Assembly (NCBI RefSeq): GCF_000702325.1
Contig: NZ_KL370891.1
Coordinates: 1,200,917-1,264,916, forward strand
DNA length: 64,000 nucleotides
Direction: 5' to 3'
Origin: Thiomicrorhabdus sp. Milos-T2
GTDB taxonomy: Bacteria > Pseudomonadota > Gammaproteobacteria > Thiomicrospirales > Thiomicrospiraceae
The notes beneath the pieces were generated by a model. The model was not told the DNA's origin and ran no database searches. It saw only the letters and a list, made by a program, of their open reading frames with translations. The position numbers were made by a program, and so were the translations under genes. Shown one piece after another: positions 44,768-51,991 of the stretch (position 1 is its first letter; each line of letters begins with the position of its first letter).

Positions 44768-45217
44768 ATGTCAATAAAAAAAGACGCTAACGCCATTATT
44801 GACCAGCTTGATGAAAATGCTAGCTGGGATGATTTAGTGAAAGAACTTTACTTAAATAAGAAAATTACACTTGGAATGACTGACTTAGAAGTTGTGCAAG
44901 ATAATTTAAGTGAATCAGATGTAAATGCGATTATGGGTCGTTTAAAATCAGCTAGCACACAACCTGATGACATGCGTAACACTAAAACCTATACACCAGG
45001 TGATTCAGCAACGTTAGGTATGGTTGCCGGTGTAGTCGCTATTTTATTTAGCTTTGTATTTCCTCCAATTGCTTGGGTAGCGGCACCAATTGCGATTGTG
45101 GCCGGAGCAATCGGACTTAAGAACAAAGAAGATAAAGCCTGGGTTGCAATCTTACTGGCATTAGTCTCAATCGTACCCATTTTAATTTTATTGTCTGACC
45201 ATGTTGGTATTAACTAG
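44768..45217 (+). CDS. Hypothetical protein: antitoxin-like N-terminus with two membrane helices
   Basis: This 149-residue protein has an N-terminal soluble part (about 1-75) whose segment AIIDQLDENASWDDLVKELYLNKKI (in parts) resembles the WDDL-ELY pattern of small predicted antitoxin or addiction-module proteins. The rest has two hydrophobic hairpin segments (about 82-116 and 124-143: LGMVAGVVAILFSFVFPP and WVAILLALVSIVPILILL), like DUF4190-type membrane domains. No toxin gene is next to it. A good ribosome-binding site (AGAGG) precedes the ATG. The function is unknown. Confidence 0.75.
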   Translation: MSIKKDANAIIDQLDENASWDDLVKELYLNKKITLGMTDLEVVQDNLSESDVNAIMGRLKSASTQPDDMRNTKTYTPGDSATLGMVAGVVAILFSFVFPPIAWVAAPIAIVAGAIGLKNKEDKAWVAILLALVSIVPILILLSDHVGIN

Positions 45218-45273
45218 GTTTATAAATTAGCTATAAATCCAAACCTAGCAAACGTAACATGCAAAAGTAAATG

Positions 45274-45316
45274 AAAAAACCGAGTAAAAACAATAGTCTT
45301 TTACTCGGTTTTTTTC
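45274..45316. terminator. Bidirectional terminator
   Basis: AAAAACCGAGTAAAA and TTTTACTCGGTTTTT form a long stem with A and T runs on both sides, between convergent genes at 44768 and 45358. Confidence 0.9.
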
Positions 45317-45357
45317 TTTTATCTTTTTAAAATAAATTAAAAGGGCGTATACACAAC

Positions 45358-45636
45358 TTAAAGCCCATCAATCAATGAAAAACCACCTTTTAAATACATA
45401 TCCTTAATCTCATCTGGAATATCTTCTTTTCGACTTAAACCATCTTCAATGACCATAGCTGTCCATTCCTCTGAATAAATTTCATGGCTTTCTTCAGATT
45501 CGGGGTTAAAAGCAGTCATATAAATAAACTCACTTTCTTCAGGTTCAGAAACCTCAACTAAAAAAAGTGCAGCACCTTGATATTGACCCTGGGTAACTTC
45601 ATAAACTCCTGGCTTGAATTCATTTAGCGGCTTCAT
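45358..45636 (-). CDS. Small acidic hypothetical protein
   Basis: This 92-residue protein is very rich in glutamate (SEPEESEF, NPESEESHEIYSEEW), cytosolic in character, with no helix or motif that I recognise. It starts MKPLNEFKPGVYEVTQGQYQ. A terminator on its downstream side and a sensible AGGATTT site upstream support a real gene. It is transcribed toward the unknown 149-residue gene. Confidence 0.65.
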   Translation of the reverse strand: MKPLNEFKPGVYEVTQGQYQGAALFLVEVSEPEESEFIYMTAFNPESEESHEIYSEEWTAMVIEDGLSRKEDIPDEIKDMYLKGGFSLIDGL

Positions 45637-45805
45637 AATCTTAAATCCTATTTAATGTAGAAAATATAATCGGGGCTTAGTAATATTTTTACTCAATGAA
45701 TTTTAAAATAGAAACTGATTAAATAAAATCAGATTTAACAAATTTAAATAATTTAAATAATAAAAAACATTTCAGGGTAAGTATTTAGTTAGCATCACGA
45801 ATGAA

Positions 45806-46450
45806 TGGAGTGTCAACACTTTATGATACCTAGACTTTTTTCCATTCGAGCTAAATGCTCCATTCTTTTTTGTTCGAATTTCACCGGCGATAAATAACCG
45901 TTCGTACTGTGCGGCCGAATATGGTTATAGTGGCCCATATATTCAGCAATGACTTGTTTCATATCCTTCACTGAGATTAGCTTTGGATGCTGATAAATCG
46001 TTTCTACTTTAAGTGTCTTAAAGAAGCTTTCAATCACAGCATTATCCCAACAATTTCCTCTACGGCTCATGCTTTGTTTTATGCTCCAATGCTTGAGTAA
46101 CCGTCGATAGCTATTACTAATGAACTGACTTCCTTGGTCGGTATGAACCATAAGCCCTTTAGGTGGCTTACGATTCCACAAGGCTCTTTTTAAAGCCGTT
46201 TCAACCAGCTCTGAGCGCATATGAGTATCAATTGCCCAGCCAACGACTTTCCTCGAATAAAGGTCAATATAGGCCGCAAGGTACAACCAGCCCATTGATG
46301 TTTTGATGTAGGTTATATCTCCAACCCAAACTTGGTTGGGGTAGCTGACTATGAAGTTTCTATCCTGGTCGTATTTTCTGCGGCTCATCTATTTGCTCCT
46401 TTTGATAATTATAATTTATCATCTAGGTACTAAATAGTGTATCCACTCCA
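45806..46450 (-). mobile_element. Internally deleted IS3-family element (645 bp)
   Basis: Terminal inverted repeats of about 28 bp bound the unit: TGGAGTGTCAACACTTTATG at 45806 onward and, reversed, TGGAGTGGATACACTATTTA from 46450, both continuing to ACCTAG. The 3-bp target duplication GAA is at 45803-45805 and 46451-46453. Inside is only the C-terminal part of orfB; orfA and the first part of orfB are missing. The intact ends and duplication suggest it moved in as a deleted unit or lost its middle after insertion. Confidence 0.85.
45813..46388 (-). pseudogene. IS3-family transposase OrfB, C-terminal part
   Basis: The 191 residues contain the DDE catalytic core: Asp in WVGDITYIKT, Asp in MVHTDQGSQF and Glu in NAVIESFFKTLK, so the catalytic triad is complete. 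The N-terminal HTH_21 domain and the whole of orfA, with the frameshift window, are lacking, so transposition on its own is unlikely. The TGA stop lies inside the terminal inverted repeat, as in many IS3 elements. Confidence 0.9.
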
Positions 46451-46453
46451 GAA

Positions 46454-46818
46454 AGCAAAGCTTTAAAATATAATTAAATACAATAAAAACAAATAGATAA
46501 CTAAATTGGGAACTAAAAAGAACCTTAAATCAACTCTACCTAATATTCGTATAATATATATTATGTTAAATTGAATTTTGCACAAAAACGACATGATTCT
46601 GGTAAATACCCTATTTAGTGAATAATCTTTGATAATGTATTTTTTGGCGCCGGTTTGCTTCTTATTAAGATTGATTGGCGAATAAGTTTCGAAGAAAATT
46701 ACTCGTAATTAACAGCGGCAATTTAAGATGTAATTGTGATTTTAAAATGGACGAATAAATTTGAGATAAATAGCTTAGCCTAGTATTGATGGCAAAATCT
46801 TGAATCAAACGATAAGTT
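46454..46818. other. Gene-free AT-rich stretch between two insertion sequences
   Basis: About 365 bp with no plausible reading frame, tRNA or terminator. It is very AT-rich (for example ATAATATATATTATG near 46553). It separates the deleted IS3 unit from the IS4 element. Confidence 0.6.
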
Positions 46819-46819
46819 A

Positions 46820-46829
46820 CCAGGCCTGG
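46820..46829. repeat. Left target duplication of the IS4 element, CCAGGCCTGG
   Basis: Directly abuts the left end of the IS4-family element. With the preceding A it is the left part of an iterated palindrome copy. Confidence 0.88.
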
Positions 46830-48127
46830 CACTAGTGTCCGGAATAAATATTAAAAGCCTTGACAAAAAAGCCGTAACTCCTAGGATAGAAGTATTTCCA
46901 CCACGAAATAGACTTCAAAAACAATGAGATTACGGCTATGTTTAACTCTACCCGATTTGCCCAATTTTTAAAACCCATTCGTACCACTTTTCAATCACTT
47001 GTTCATCAATATCAAACCGATAAACACGCCAAAGGGTTTAGTAGCTGGAATCAATTAGTCGCGATGATGTACGCACAACTTAGTGGCACTAAATCATTAC
47101 GCCAGTTGGTTGAAGGGTTTAACGCCCAATCCTCTCACCACTACCACTTAGGCGTAAAAGAGCTGAAACGCAGCACATTATCTGAAGCAAACCGTAAACG
47201 CTCTGCTGATGTCTACCAAGCACTTTGCCAACAACTCATGGCTGGTGTGAATCGACAATTACGAAAAGAACTCCACGCTTTTACCTATCTAATAGACTCT
47301 TCTCCAATTCAACTGCTCGGTAAAGGTTTTGACTGGGCAGTACAAGGTTCTCGAGTCACAGGCTTTAAGCTGCATATGCAACTAGAACTATCCAACCAAG
47401 TCCCTGTTTGTTTTGAAATCACACAGGCCAATATTCCTGATATTACTCAAGCACGAGAGTGGAATTTAGAACCAGGTTCAACCTATGTGATGGATAAAGG
47501 GTACTTAGACTACCTCTGGTGGAAAAAGCTCAATGACCAAAAAATCAAGCTGGTCTGTCGTTTGAAAAAAAGAGCGGCAATTACCGTCATACAATCCTAC
47601 GAACTCGATGAAAAAGCCCCTCATATTCTTGAAGACCAATGCATTGAGTTTAGTGGTTCAAGCCAGAAAAAACGTCTTGGTCAATTCCAGATGCGCCGTG
47701 TTGTTGTCAAACGTGACGATAATAAAGGTGAATTGGTATTGATTACCAATGACTTCGAGCGTTCAGCTCAAGAGATTGCCCATCTATACAAGCAACGCTG
47801 GCAAATTGAATTATTTTTTAAATGGATTAAACAACACCTCAAAATCAAAAGCTTCATTGGCCAAAACAGTAATGCTGTTCGTATCCAAGTGCTATCAGCC
47901 CTTATTGTGTATCTATTGATTAAGCTTGAACAGATGAAAAATAAGTCAGCAGAACCGTTGAGAGTAACGTTTTGGCGGCTTGCTCATGGGTTGTTTGAAA
48001 GACCTATTCAGCAGAGTGAATACTTTAGGCGAAAACAACAACGGGAAGAGTTTAAGAAATACCAACTTCCGCTATGGGAGGCTGGTATATGAATTGTGGT
48101 ACTGAAATATTATTCCGGACACTAGTG
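46830..48127 (+). mobile_element. IS4-family insertion sequence, intact (1298 bp)
   Basis: Perfect 18-bp terminal inverted repeats: CACTAGTGTCCGGAATAA at 46830-46847 and its complement at 48110-48127. It is flanked on both sides by the 10-bp direct duplication CCAGGCCTGG (46820-46829 and 48128-48137). Removing the element and one duplication restores exactly ACCAGGCCTGGT. Ten bp agrees with the 9-12 bp duplications of IS4 elements. One intact transposase gene lies inside. Confidence 0.92.
46938..48092 (+). CDS. IS4-family transposase
   Basis: This 384-residue DDE transposase has an N-terminal DUF4372-like region (FNSTRFAQFLKPIRTTFQSL), then Asp in FTYLIDSSPIQLL, Asp in TYVMDKGYLDY, and the IS4 YREK signature LYKQRWQIELFFKWIKQHLK (Tyr-x2-Arg-x3-Glu-x6-Lys). 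The frame is intact, so the element may be active. It occupies most of the element between the terminal repeats. Confidence 0.95.
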   Translation: MFNSTRFAQFLKPIRTTFQSLVHQYQTDKHAKGFSSWNQLVAMMYAQLSGTKSLRQLVEGFNAQSSHHYHLGVKELKRSTLSEANRKRSADVYQALCQQLMAGVNRQLRKELHAFTYLIDSSPIQLLGKGFDWAVQGSRVTGFKLHMQLELSNQVPVCFEITQANIPDITQAREWNLEPGSTYVMDKGYLDYLWWKKLNDQKIKLVCRLKKRAAITVIQSYELDEKAPHILEDQCIEFSGSSQKKRLGQFQMRRVVVKRDDNKGELVLITNDFERSAQEIAHLYKQRWQIELFFKWIKQHLKIKSFIGQNSNAVRIQVLSALIVYLLIKLEQMKNKSAEPLRVTFWRLAHGLFERPIQQSEYFRRKQQREEFKKYQLPLWEAGI

Positions 48128-48137
48128 CCAGGCCTGG
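48128..48137. repeat. Right target duplication of the IS4 element, CCAGGCCTGG
   Basis: Directly abuts the right end; followed by T, completing an iterated palindrome when joined to the left A. Confidence 0.88.
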
Positions 48138-48212
48138 TTATTTTAAGTTATGAATTTAATGACTTGAATTTTTGCTTTCTTATTTACTTTCCTAGACATA
48201 TTAAAGGATAGA

Positions 48213-48566
48213 TCAAAGAATATCTAAAACATTTTCTGGTGGTCTACCCATGACAGCTTTATCTTCAATTCTTACAATCGGTCTTTCAATCAATTTTGGG
48301 TTAGCCGCTAAAATATCTAGCCACTCATCATCACTTCGCGAATCTTTCTTGGTTAAACCTAATTCGCTAAATAATGCTTCACCGGTTCTAATAATATCAA
48401 AGGGTTTAACCTTCATGAGTTCACAAAGTTCAGCTAATTCAGATTTACTTGGTGGGTTTTCTAAATAGCGTACTTCATTAATGTTGATATTATTTTCATT
48501 TAATATCTTAAGTGTGTTTCTGCTTTTAGAACAACGGGGATTATGATAAATAGTTGCTGATTTCAT
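48213..48566 (-). CDS. ArsC-family glutaredoxin-dependent reductase-like protein
   Basis: This 117-residue thioredoxin-fold protein has the ArsC active site Cys12 in YHNPRCSKSRNTL and the late arginine motifs ERPIVRIEDKAVMGRPPENV. E. coli YfgD is of this kind as well as plasmid ArsC. No arsenic operon genes are adjacent, so a role as YfgD-like reductase is as likely as arsenate reduction. The start at 48566 has a GGAGAG site; the TTG at 48578 is rejected. It follows xseB by 18 bp. Confidence 0.88.
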   Translation of the reverse strand: MKSATIYHNPRCSKSRNTLKILNENNININEVRYLENPPSKSELAELCELMKVKPFDIIRTGEALFSELGLTKKDSRSDDEWLDILAANPKLIERPIVRIEDKAVMGRPPENVLDIL

Positions 48567-48584
48567 ATTACTCTCCAAGACCCT

Positions 48585-48827
48585 CTATTGCTCAGAACCC
48601 TTATTAGATTCATTTCCTGAGTCATTTCCCGTTTCATTATCTAAACGTGTATTTAAAGCTGACTCTACTGCCTCAATACGAGACTTACATAATTGATAAG
48701 CCCTGGTAGCATCATCAACCATAGGAACTAACTCATCAATATCTACCTCACCACTGTTAGCGAGTTTTTGTGCAATCTCTTGTAATTTTTGATAATTATC
48801 TTTAAAACTTTCAGCTGTTTGACTCAT
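48585..48827 (-). CDS. xseB: Exodeoxyribonuclease VII small subunit
   Basis: This 80-residue protein has the XseB helical hairpin: FKDNYQKLQEIAQKLANSGEVDIDELVPMVDDATRAYQLCKSRI (given in parts). Normal length with an acidic, disordered tail. Several XseB copies coat XseA in the enzyme. The xseA gene lies upstream on the same strand, separated by a MITE. In many bacteria xseB is instead with ispA. Confidence 0.88.
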   Translation of the reverse strand: MSQTAESFKDNYQKLQEIAQKLANSGEVDIDELVPMVDDATRAYQLCKSRIEAVESALNTRLDNETGNDSGNESNKGSEQ

Positions 48828-48901
48828 AGTGACGCCCTTCTTATTCGGGTTTAAATATTGTAATTACTTTGCTCTAGATTAAAATTCGAACAAAACTCTC
48901 T

Positions 48902-49080
48902 GAGACCTTTGCACTAGATAGGTGCGAAAGAAAAATGAGGAAAAATTCACCTGATTGCGGCGGAAAACGCAGGGAATAGCTAGCTATTCGCAAGGTTTTC
49001 AACAAAAATCAGGTGAATTTTTACCCTCAAGGGGCACCTAGAACCATTTTTACTCGCGCATACTCTCGTGCAAAGGTCTC
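48902..49080 (-). mobile_element. MITE copy 8 (179 bp, orientation B) between xseA and xseB
   Basis: The ends are GAGACCTTTGCACTAGATAG and CTCGTGCAAAGGTCTC, with the central GAATAGCTAGCTATTC and the CCCTCAAGGGG module. The right end stops one base short of the xseA stop codon (49082-49084). The flanks CTCT and TCTA do not show a clear target duplication. It separates the genes for the two subunits of one enzyme. Confidence 0.88.
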
Positions 49081-49081
49081 T

Positions 49082-50731
49082 CTAATTAACTTGTTTAATT
49101 TTTTGGTTTTTTACAACTTCAGCTTCGATAATACCATCGCTAAACTCAACCTCAATAATAGGTTGCTTTATGGCTTCTTGAGCTGACGTAATTGGCTCCC
49201 CATTCGAATTCTTGACCAGGCTAAACCCTCTATTTAATTGAGACTTTGGCCCTGAACTTAAGATAAATGCAATCCATTGAATGATCTGTTGTTTTTGAGT
49301 AGATAAAGTTCTCTTTGCTTCTTGGCTAATGGTTTGTTGGAGCTGATTAACTTCATTTTCAATCAAGTCTACTTTTCGTTTAACTTCAGAGTTAATTGTT
49401 TGATGTAAGGTATCAATTAAGTTTGAAACTCGAGATATTTTAGATTCACTCAGTCGGCTAATTTCATAATGAATGGGCTCAATACGTTTTTGCCAGCGAT
49501 ATACACAACCTAAACTGTTTTGAGTAATATCATGATTAAGCTTATTGATTTTGTAATGTAGATTTTGCACCTGTATACGACTGGACTGTTCAATATGAGT
49601 CCAGTTTGTTTGTGCATTTTTAGCTTGTTGTATGATTTGAGATTTTATAAAACCTATGACTTTACTTGGTGTATCAAAACGACTGTGGGCGACTTCATCC
49701 AGAATTGTATTATCTCTTTCATGCCCAATTCCTGCTAAAACAGGTAATTCAATCAAGCACAATGTTTCAGCTATAGATTCAATGTTAAGTGAATTTAAGT
49801 CGAGTTTAGCTCCACCGCCCCTAATAACGACTAGGGCATCAAAGGGATTAGTTTGATGAAGCGACTTAACTGCTGATATCGCTTCAAGCATTTCATTTTC
49901 AACTGACTCACCTTGAAAACTGCTGTAGAAATAGGTGAATTCACATAAACCAAGCTGCTGCAATTCATCAGCATCCGCTCTAAAATCACCTAAACCTGCA
50001 GCCTGTGGTGGTGCTATAACAGCAATTCGGAAAAAATCTAATGGCAAATAGTGAGATTTATTTTGTTGATAGATGCCCTTTTGAATCAAACTTTTACGGA
50101 TTTTATTTAATTTTTGTTCTAATTCACCTAGCGTATAACTAGGGTCTAAATCCTGAATAACCAGAGAAAACCCGTACTGTTCATGAAAGTTAATTTCTGC
50201 TAAAAAGAGTACTTTCTGACCAATTGCAAGCTCACTCCCAGTTTCTAGATTAAATCGCTCTAACAATCGATTAGCCTGGCTTTGCCAAATCATTGCTCTA
50301 CAGTTAGCTACCGCTTGACCACTGTCATTCGTTTCTGATAATTCCAAATAAACATGACCACGTCGAGTATTGATGTTGGCAATCTCAGCAACCACCCATA
50401 CTCCACCAGGAAAACCCTGCCTTAAATTAGCTTGCACCTTACTTAATACAACGGATAGCTTAGCGCCCTTTTGTTCTTTATTTTCATTTGAGCTATAAGG
50501 TTCAAAAGCGAGATTTAATGATTGTTTATCGATGTTTACATTGGTAGTTACATTGGAAGTTACATCGTTAGATTCGGCGTGAGCATTTGATTGAGGTAAC
50601 CATTTTTGAAAATCATCAAGCTTATCACTCAAAGCTTCAGGTACATACCAGCGCTTACTTACCGCATCCCAACGAGCACCCAGCGATTTTGCTTGGTCTT
50701 TTTCACGAAACGGAACCTCTAAAAAAGTCAT
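49082..50731 (-). CDS. xseA: Exodeoxyribonuclease VII large subunit fused to an N-terminal DUF5710 domain
   Basis: This 549-residue protein is about 100 longer than the usual XseA. Residues 3-46 (VPFREKDQAKSLGARWDAV, then KRWYVPEALSDKLDDFQKWLP) match the DUF5710 pattern. A linker of about 40 residues follows, then the OB-fold domain (KLSVVLSKVQANLRQGFPGGVWV) and the nuclease core with VIRGGGAKLDL, GIGHERDNTILDEVAHSRFDTPS and the coiled-coil C-terminus. The enzyme degrades single-stranded DNA from both ends. The start overlaps the dusA stop. Confidence 0.93.
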   Translation of the reverse strand: MTFLEVPFREKDQAKSLGARWDAVSKRWYVPEALSDKLDDFQKWLPQSNAHAESNDVTSNVTTNVNIDKQSLNLAFEPYSSNENKEQKGAKLSVVLSKVQANLRQGFPGGVWVVAEIANINTRRGHVYLELSETNDSGQAVANCRAMIWQSQANRLLERFNLETGSELAIGQKVLFLAEINFHEQYGFSLVIQDLDPSYTLGELEQKLNKIRKSLIQKGIYQQNKSHYLPLDFFRIAVIAPPQAAGLGDFRADADELQQLGLCEFTYFYSSFQGESVENEMLEAISAVKSLHQTNPFDALVVIRGGGAKLDLNSLNIESIAETLCLIELPVLAGIGHERDNTILDEVAHSRFDTPSKVIGFIKSQIIQQAKNAQTNWTHIEQSSRIQVQNLHYKINKLNHDITQNSLGCVYRWQKRIEPIHYEISRLSESKISRVSNLIDTLHQTINSEVKRKVDLIENEVNQLQQTISQEAKRTLSTQKQQIIQWIAFILSSGPKSQLNRGFSLVKNSNGEPITSAQEAIKQPIIEVEFSDGIIEAEVVKNQKIKQVN

Positions 50732-51804
50732 GTACGATCTTCCATGCGTTTAATTTCTTGAGACACCATTTTATAAGCTTCTTCCACAACATTAACTCCG
50801 GCAGTTGCTTTAAAAGCATTTTCTGACAAATGACGTCGCCAGATTCTTCCACCAGGCAAGCCATGAAAAAGCCCTAGCATATGGCGTGTTACTTGAATAA
50901 GCTTACCGCCATTAACTAGATGTTGTTCAATATAAGGGTACATATTATCCAGCACTTGGTCTCGCGTAATAATGGGTTTATCTTCACCATAATATAACTG
51001 ATCAACTTCGGCCAATGAATAAGGTTGCTCGTATGCCGTTCTACCAAGCATAACGCCATCTACAGCAGGTAACGATTGATATTCATTGTAATGTTCTACG
51101 GCTTGGGAATGAGTTTTTAACCCACCGTTGATAGCGATATCTAAGTCTGGAAATTCAGCTTTTATTCTATGAACCCAATCATATTTTAAAGGAGGAACTT
51201 CACGATTTTCTTTAGGTGAGAGTCCTTGTAACCAAGCTTTACGGGCATGAATAATAACCCCATCAACCCCTGCTTTTACCAGGCCTGCTACAAAATTACG
51301 TAAAATTTGAAAATCTTCTTGTTCATCAATACCTATACGAGTTTTAACCGTAACAGGAATGCTCACTTTAGCTTTCATGGCGGCAACATTTTGGGCAACA
51401 AGTTCAGGATGACCAAGCAAGCAAGCTCCAATCATATTATTTTGCACACGATCACTTGGACAACCTACATTTAAATTAATTTCTGAGTAACCCCACTCTT
51501 CACCTAAGGCCGCGCAAGTCGCTAAATCTTTAGAATGACTACCACCAAGTTGCAACACAACTGGTGCCTCACAATCATTATGCCCCAAAAATCGCGGTAG
51601 ATTATCACCATAAATAATAGCACCGGTTGTTACCATTTCACTATATAACCAGGCCTGGTTACTTAATTGACGATGAAAAAAACGACAATGTTTATCTGTC
51701 CAGTCGAGCATAGGCGCAACAGAAAAACCTACTGCACTATTAGCATGAGTTAAGTTCTTATTTACAGCATTTTTTGGTATTTTTAACAAAGCTTGGTGAG
51801 TCAA
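50728..51804 (-). CDS. dusA: tRNA-dihydrouridine(20/20a) synthase DusA
   Basis: This 358-residue FMN enzyme reduces uridines in the tRNA D loop. It has the start VAPMLDWTDKHCRFFHR, typical of DusA, the active-site cysteine in INLNVGCPSDRVQNN, and the FMN-binding DIAINGGLKTHSQA. The C-terminal helical domain has RHMLGLFHGLPGGRIWRRHLS. The stop overlaps the xseA start by 4 bases. It contains one exact and one near copy of the iterated palindrome. It is divergent from relA. Confidence 0.96.
   Translation of the reverse strand: MTHQALLKIPKNAVNKNLTHANSAVGFSVAPMLDWTDKHCRFFHRQLSNQAWLYSEMVTTGAIIYGDNLPRFLGHNDCEAPVVLQLGGSHSKDLATCAALGEEWGYSEINLNVGCPSDRVQNNMIGACLLGHPELVAQNVAAMKAKVSIPVTVKTRIGIDEQEDFQILRNFVAGLVKAGVDGVIIHARKAWLQGLSPKENREVPPLKYDWVHRIKAEFPDLDIAINGGLKTHSQAVEHYNEYQSLPAVDGVMLGRTAYEQPYSLAEVDQLYYGEDKPIITRDQVLDNMYPYIEQHLVNGGKLIQVTRHMLGLFHGLPGGRIWRRHLSENAFKATAGVNVVEEAYKMVSQEIKRMEDRT
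51278..51289. repeat. Iterated palindrome, 11 of 12 match
   Basis: ACCAGGCCTGCT in dusA, read on the minus strand as AGLV. Confidence 0.55.
51647..51660. repeat. Iterated palindrome ACCAGGCCTGGT
   Basis: Exact copy at 51648-51659, flanks A and T making 14 bp; read in dusA (minus strand) as NQAWLY. Confidence 0.9.
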
Positions 51805-51991
51805 AATAAAATCAACTTGAATTATTCGTGTTTAAAAATTAGGCGTATTATCGCATTGCAAGGCTCTATAAACCAGTTCATTTATCACCACTTGTTTACA
51901 GATAAAATCTTTTAGTGAAAATACCATCTTATAAGTAAAAAAACTCGTTAAAATATTTTGCTATAAAAATAATATAAAACTTGGCACACAG

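Noticed and set aside
445-49080. The repeated MITE as a CRISPR array or phage attachment sites
   Set aside because: Copies are 159-256 bp, kilobases apart, and bounded by short target duplications; there are no regularly spaced spacers, cas genes or integrase.
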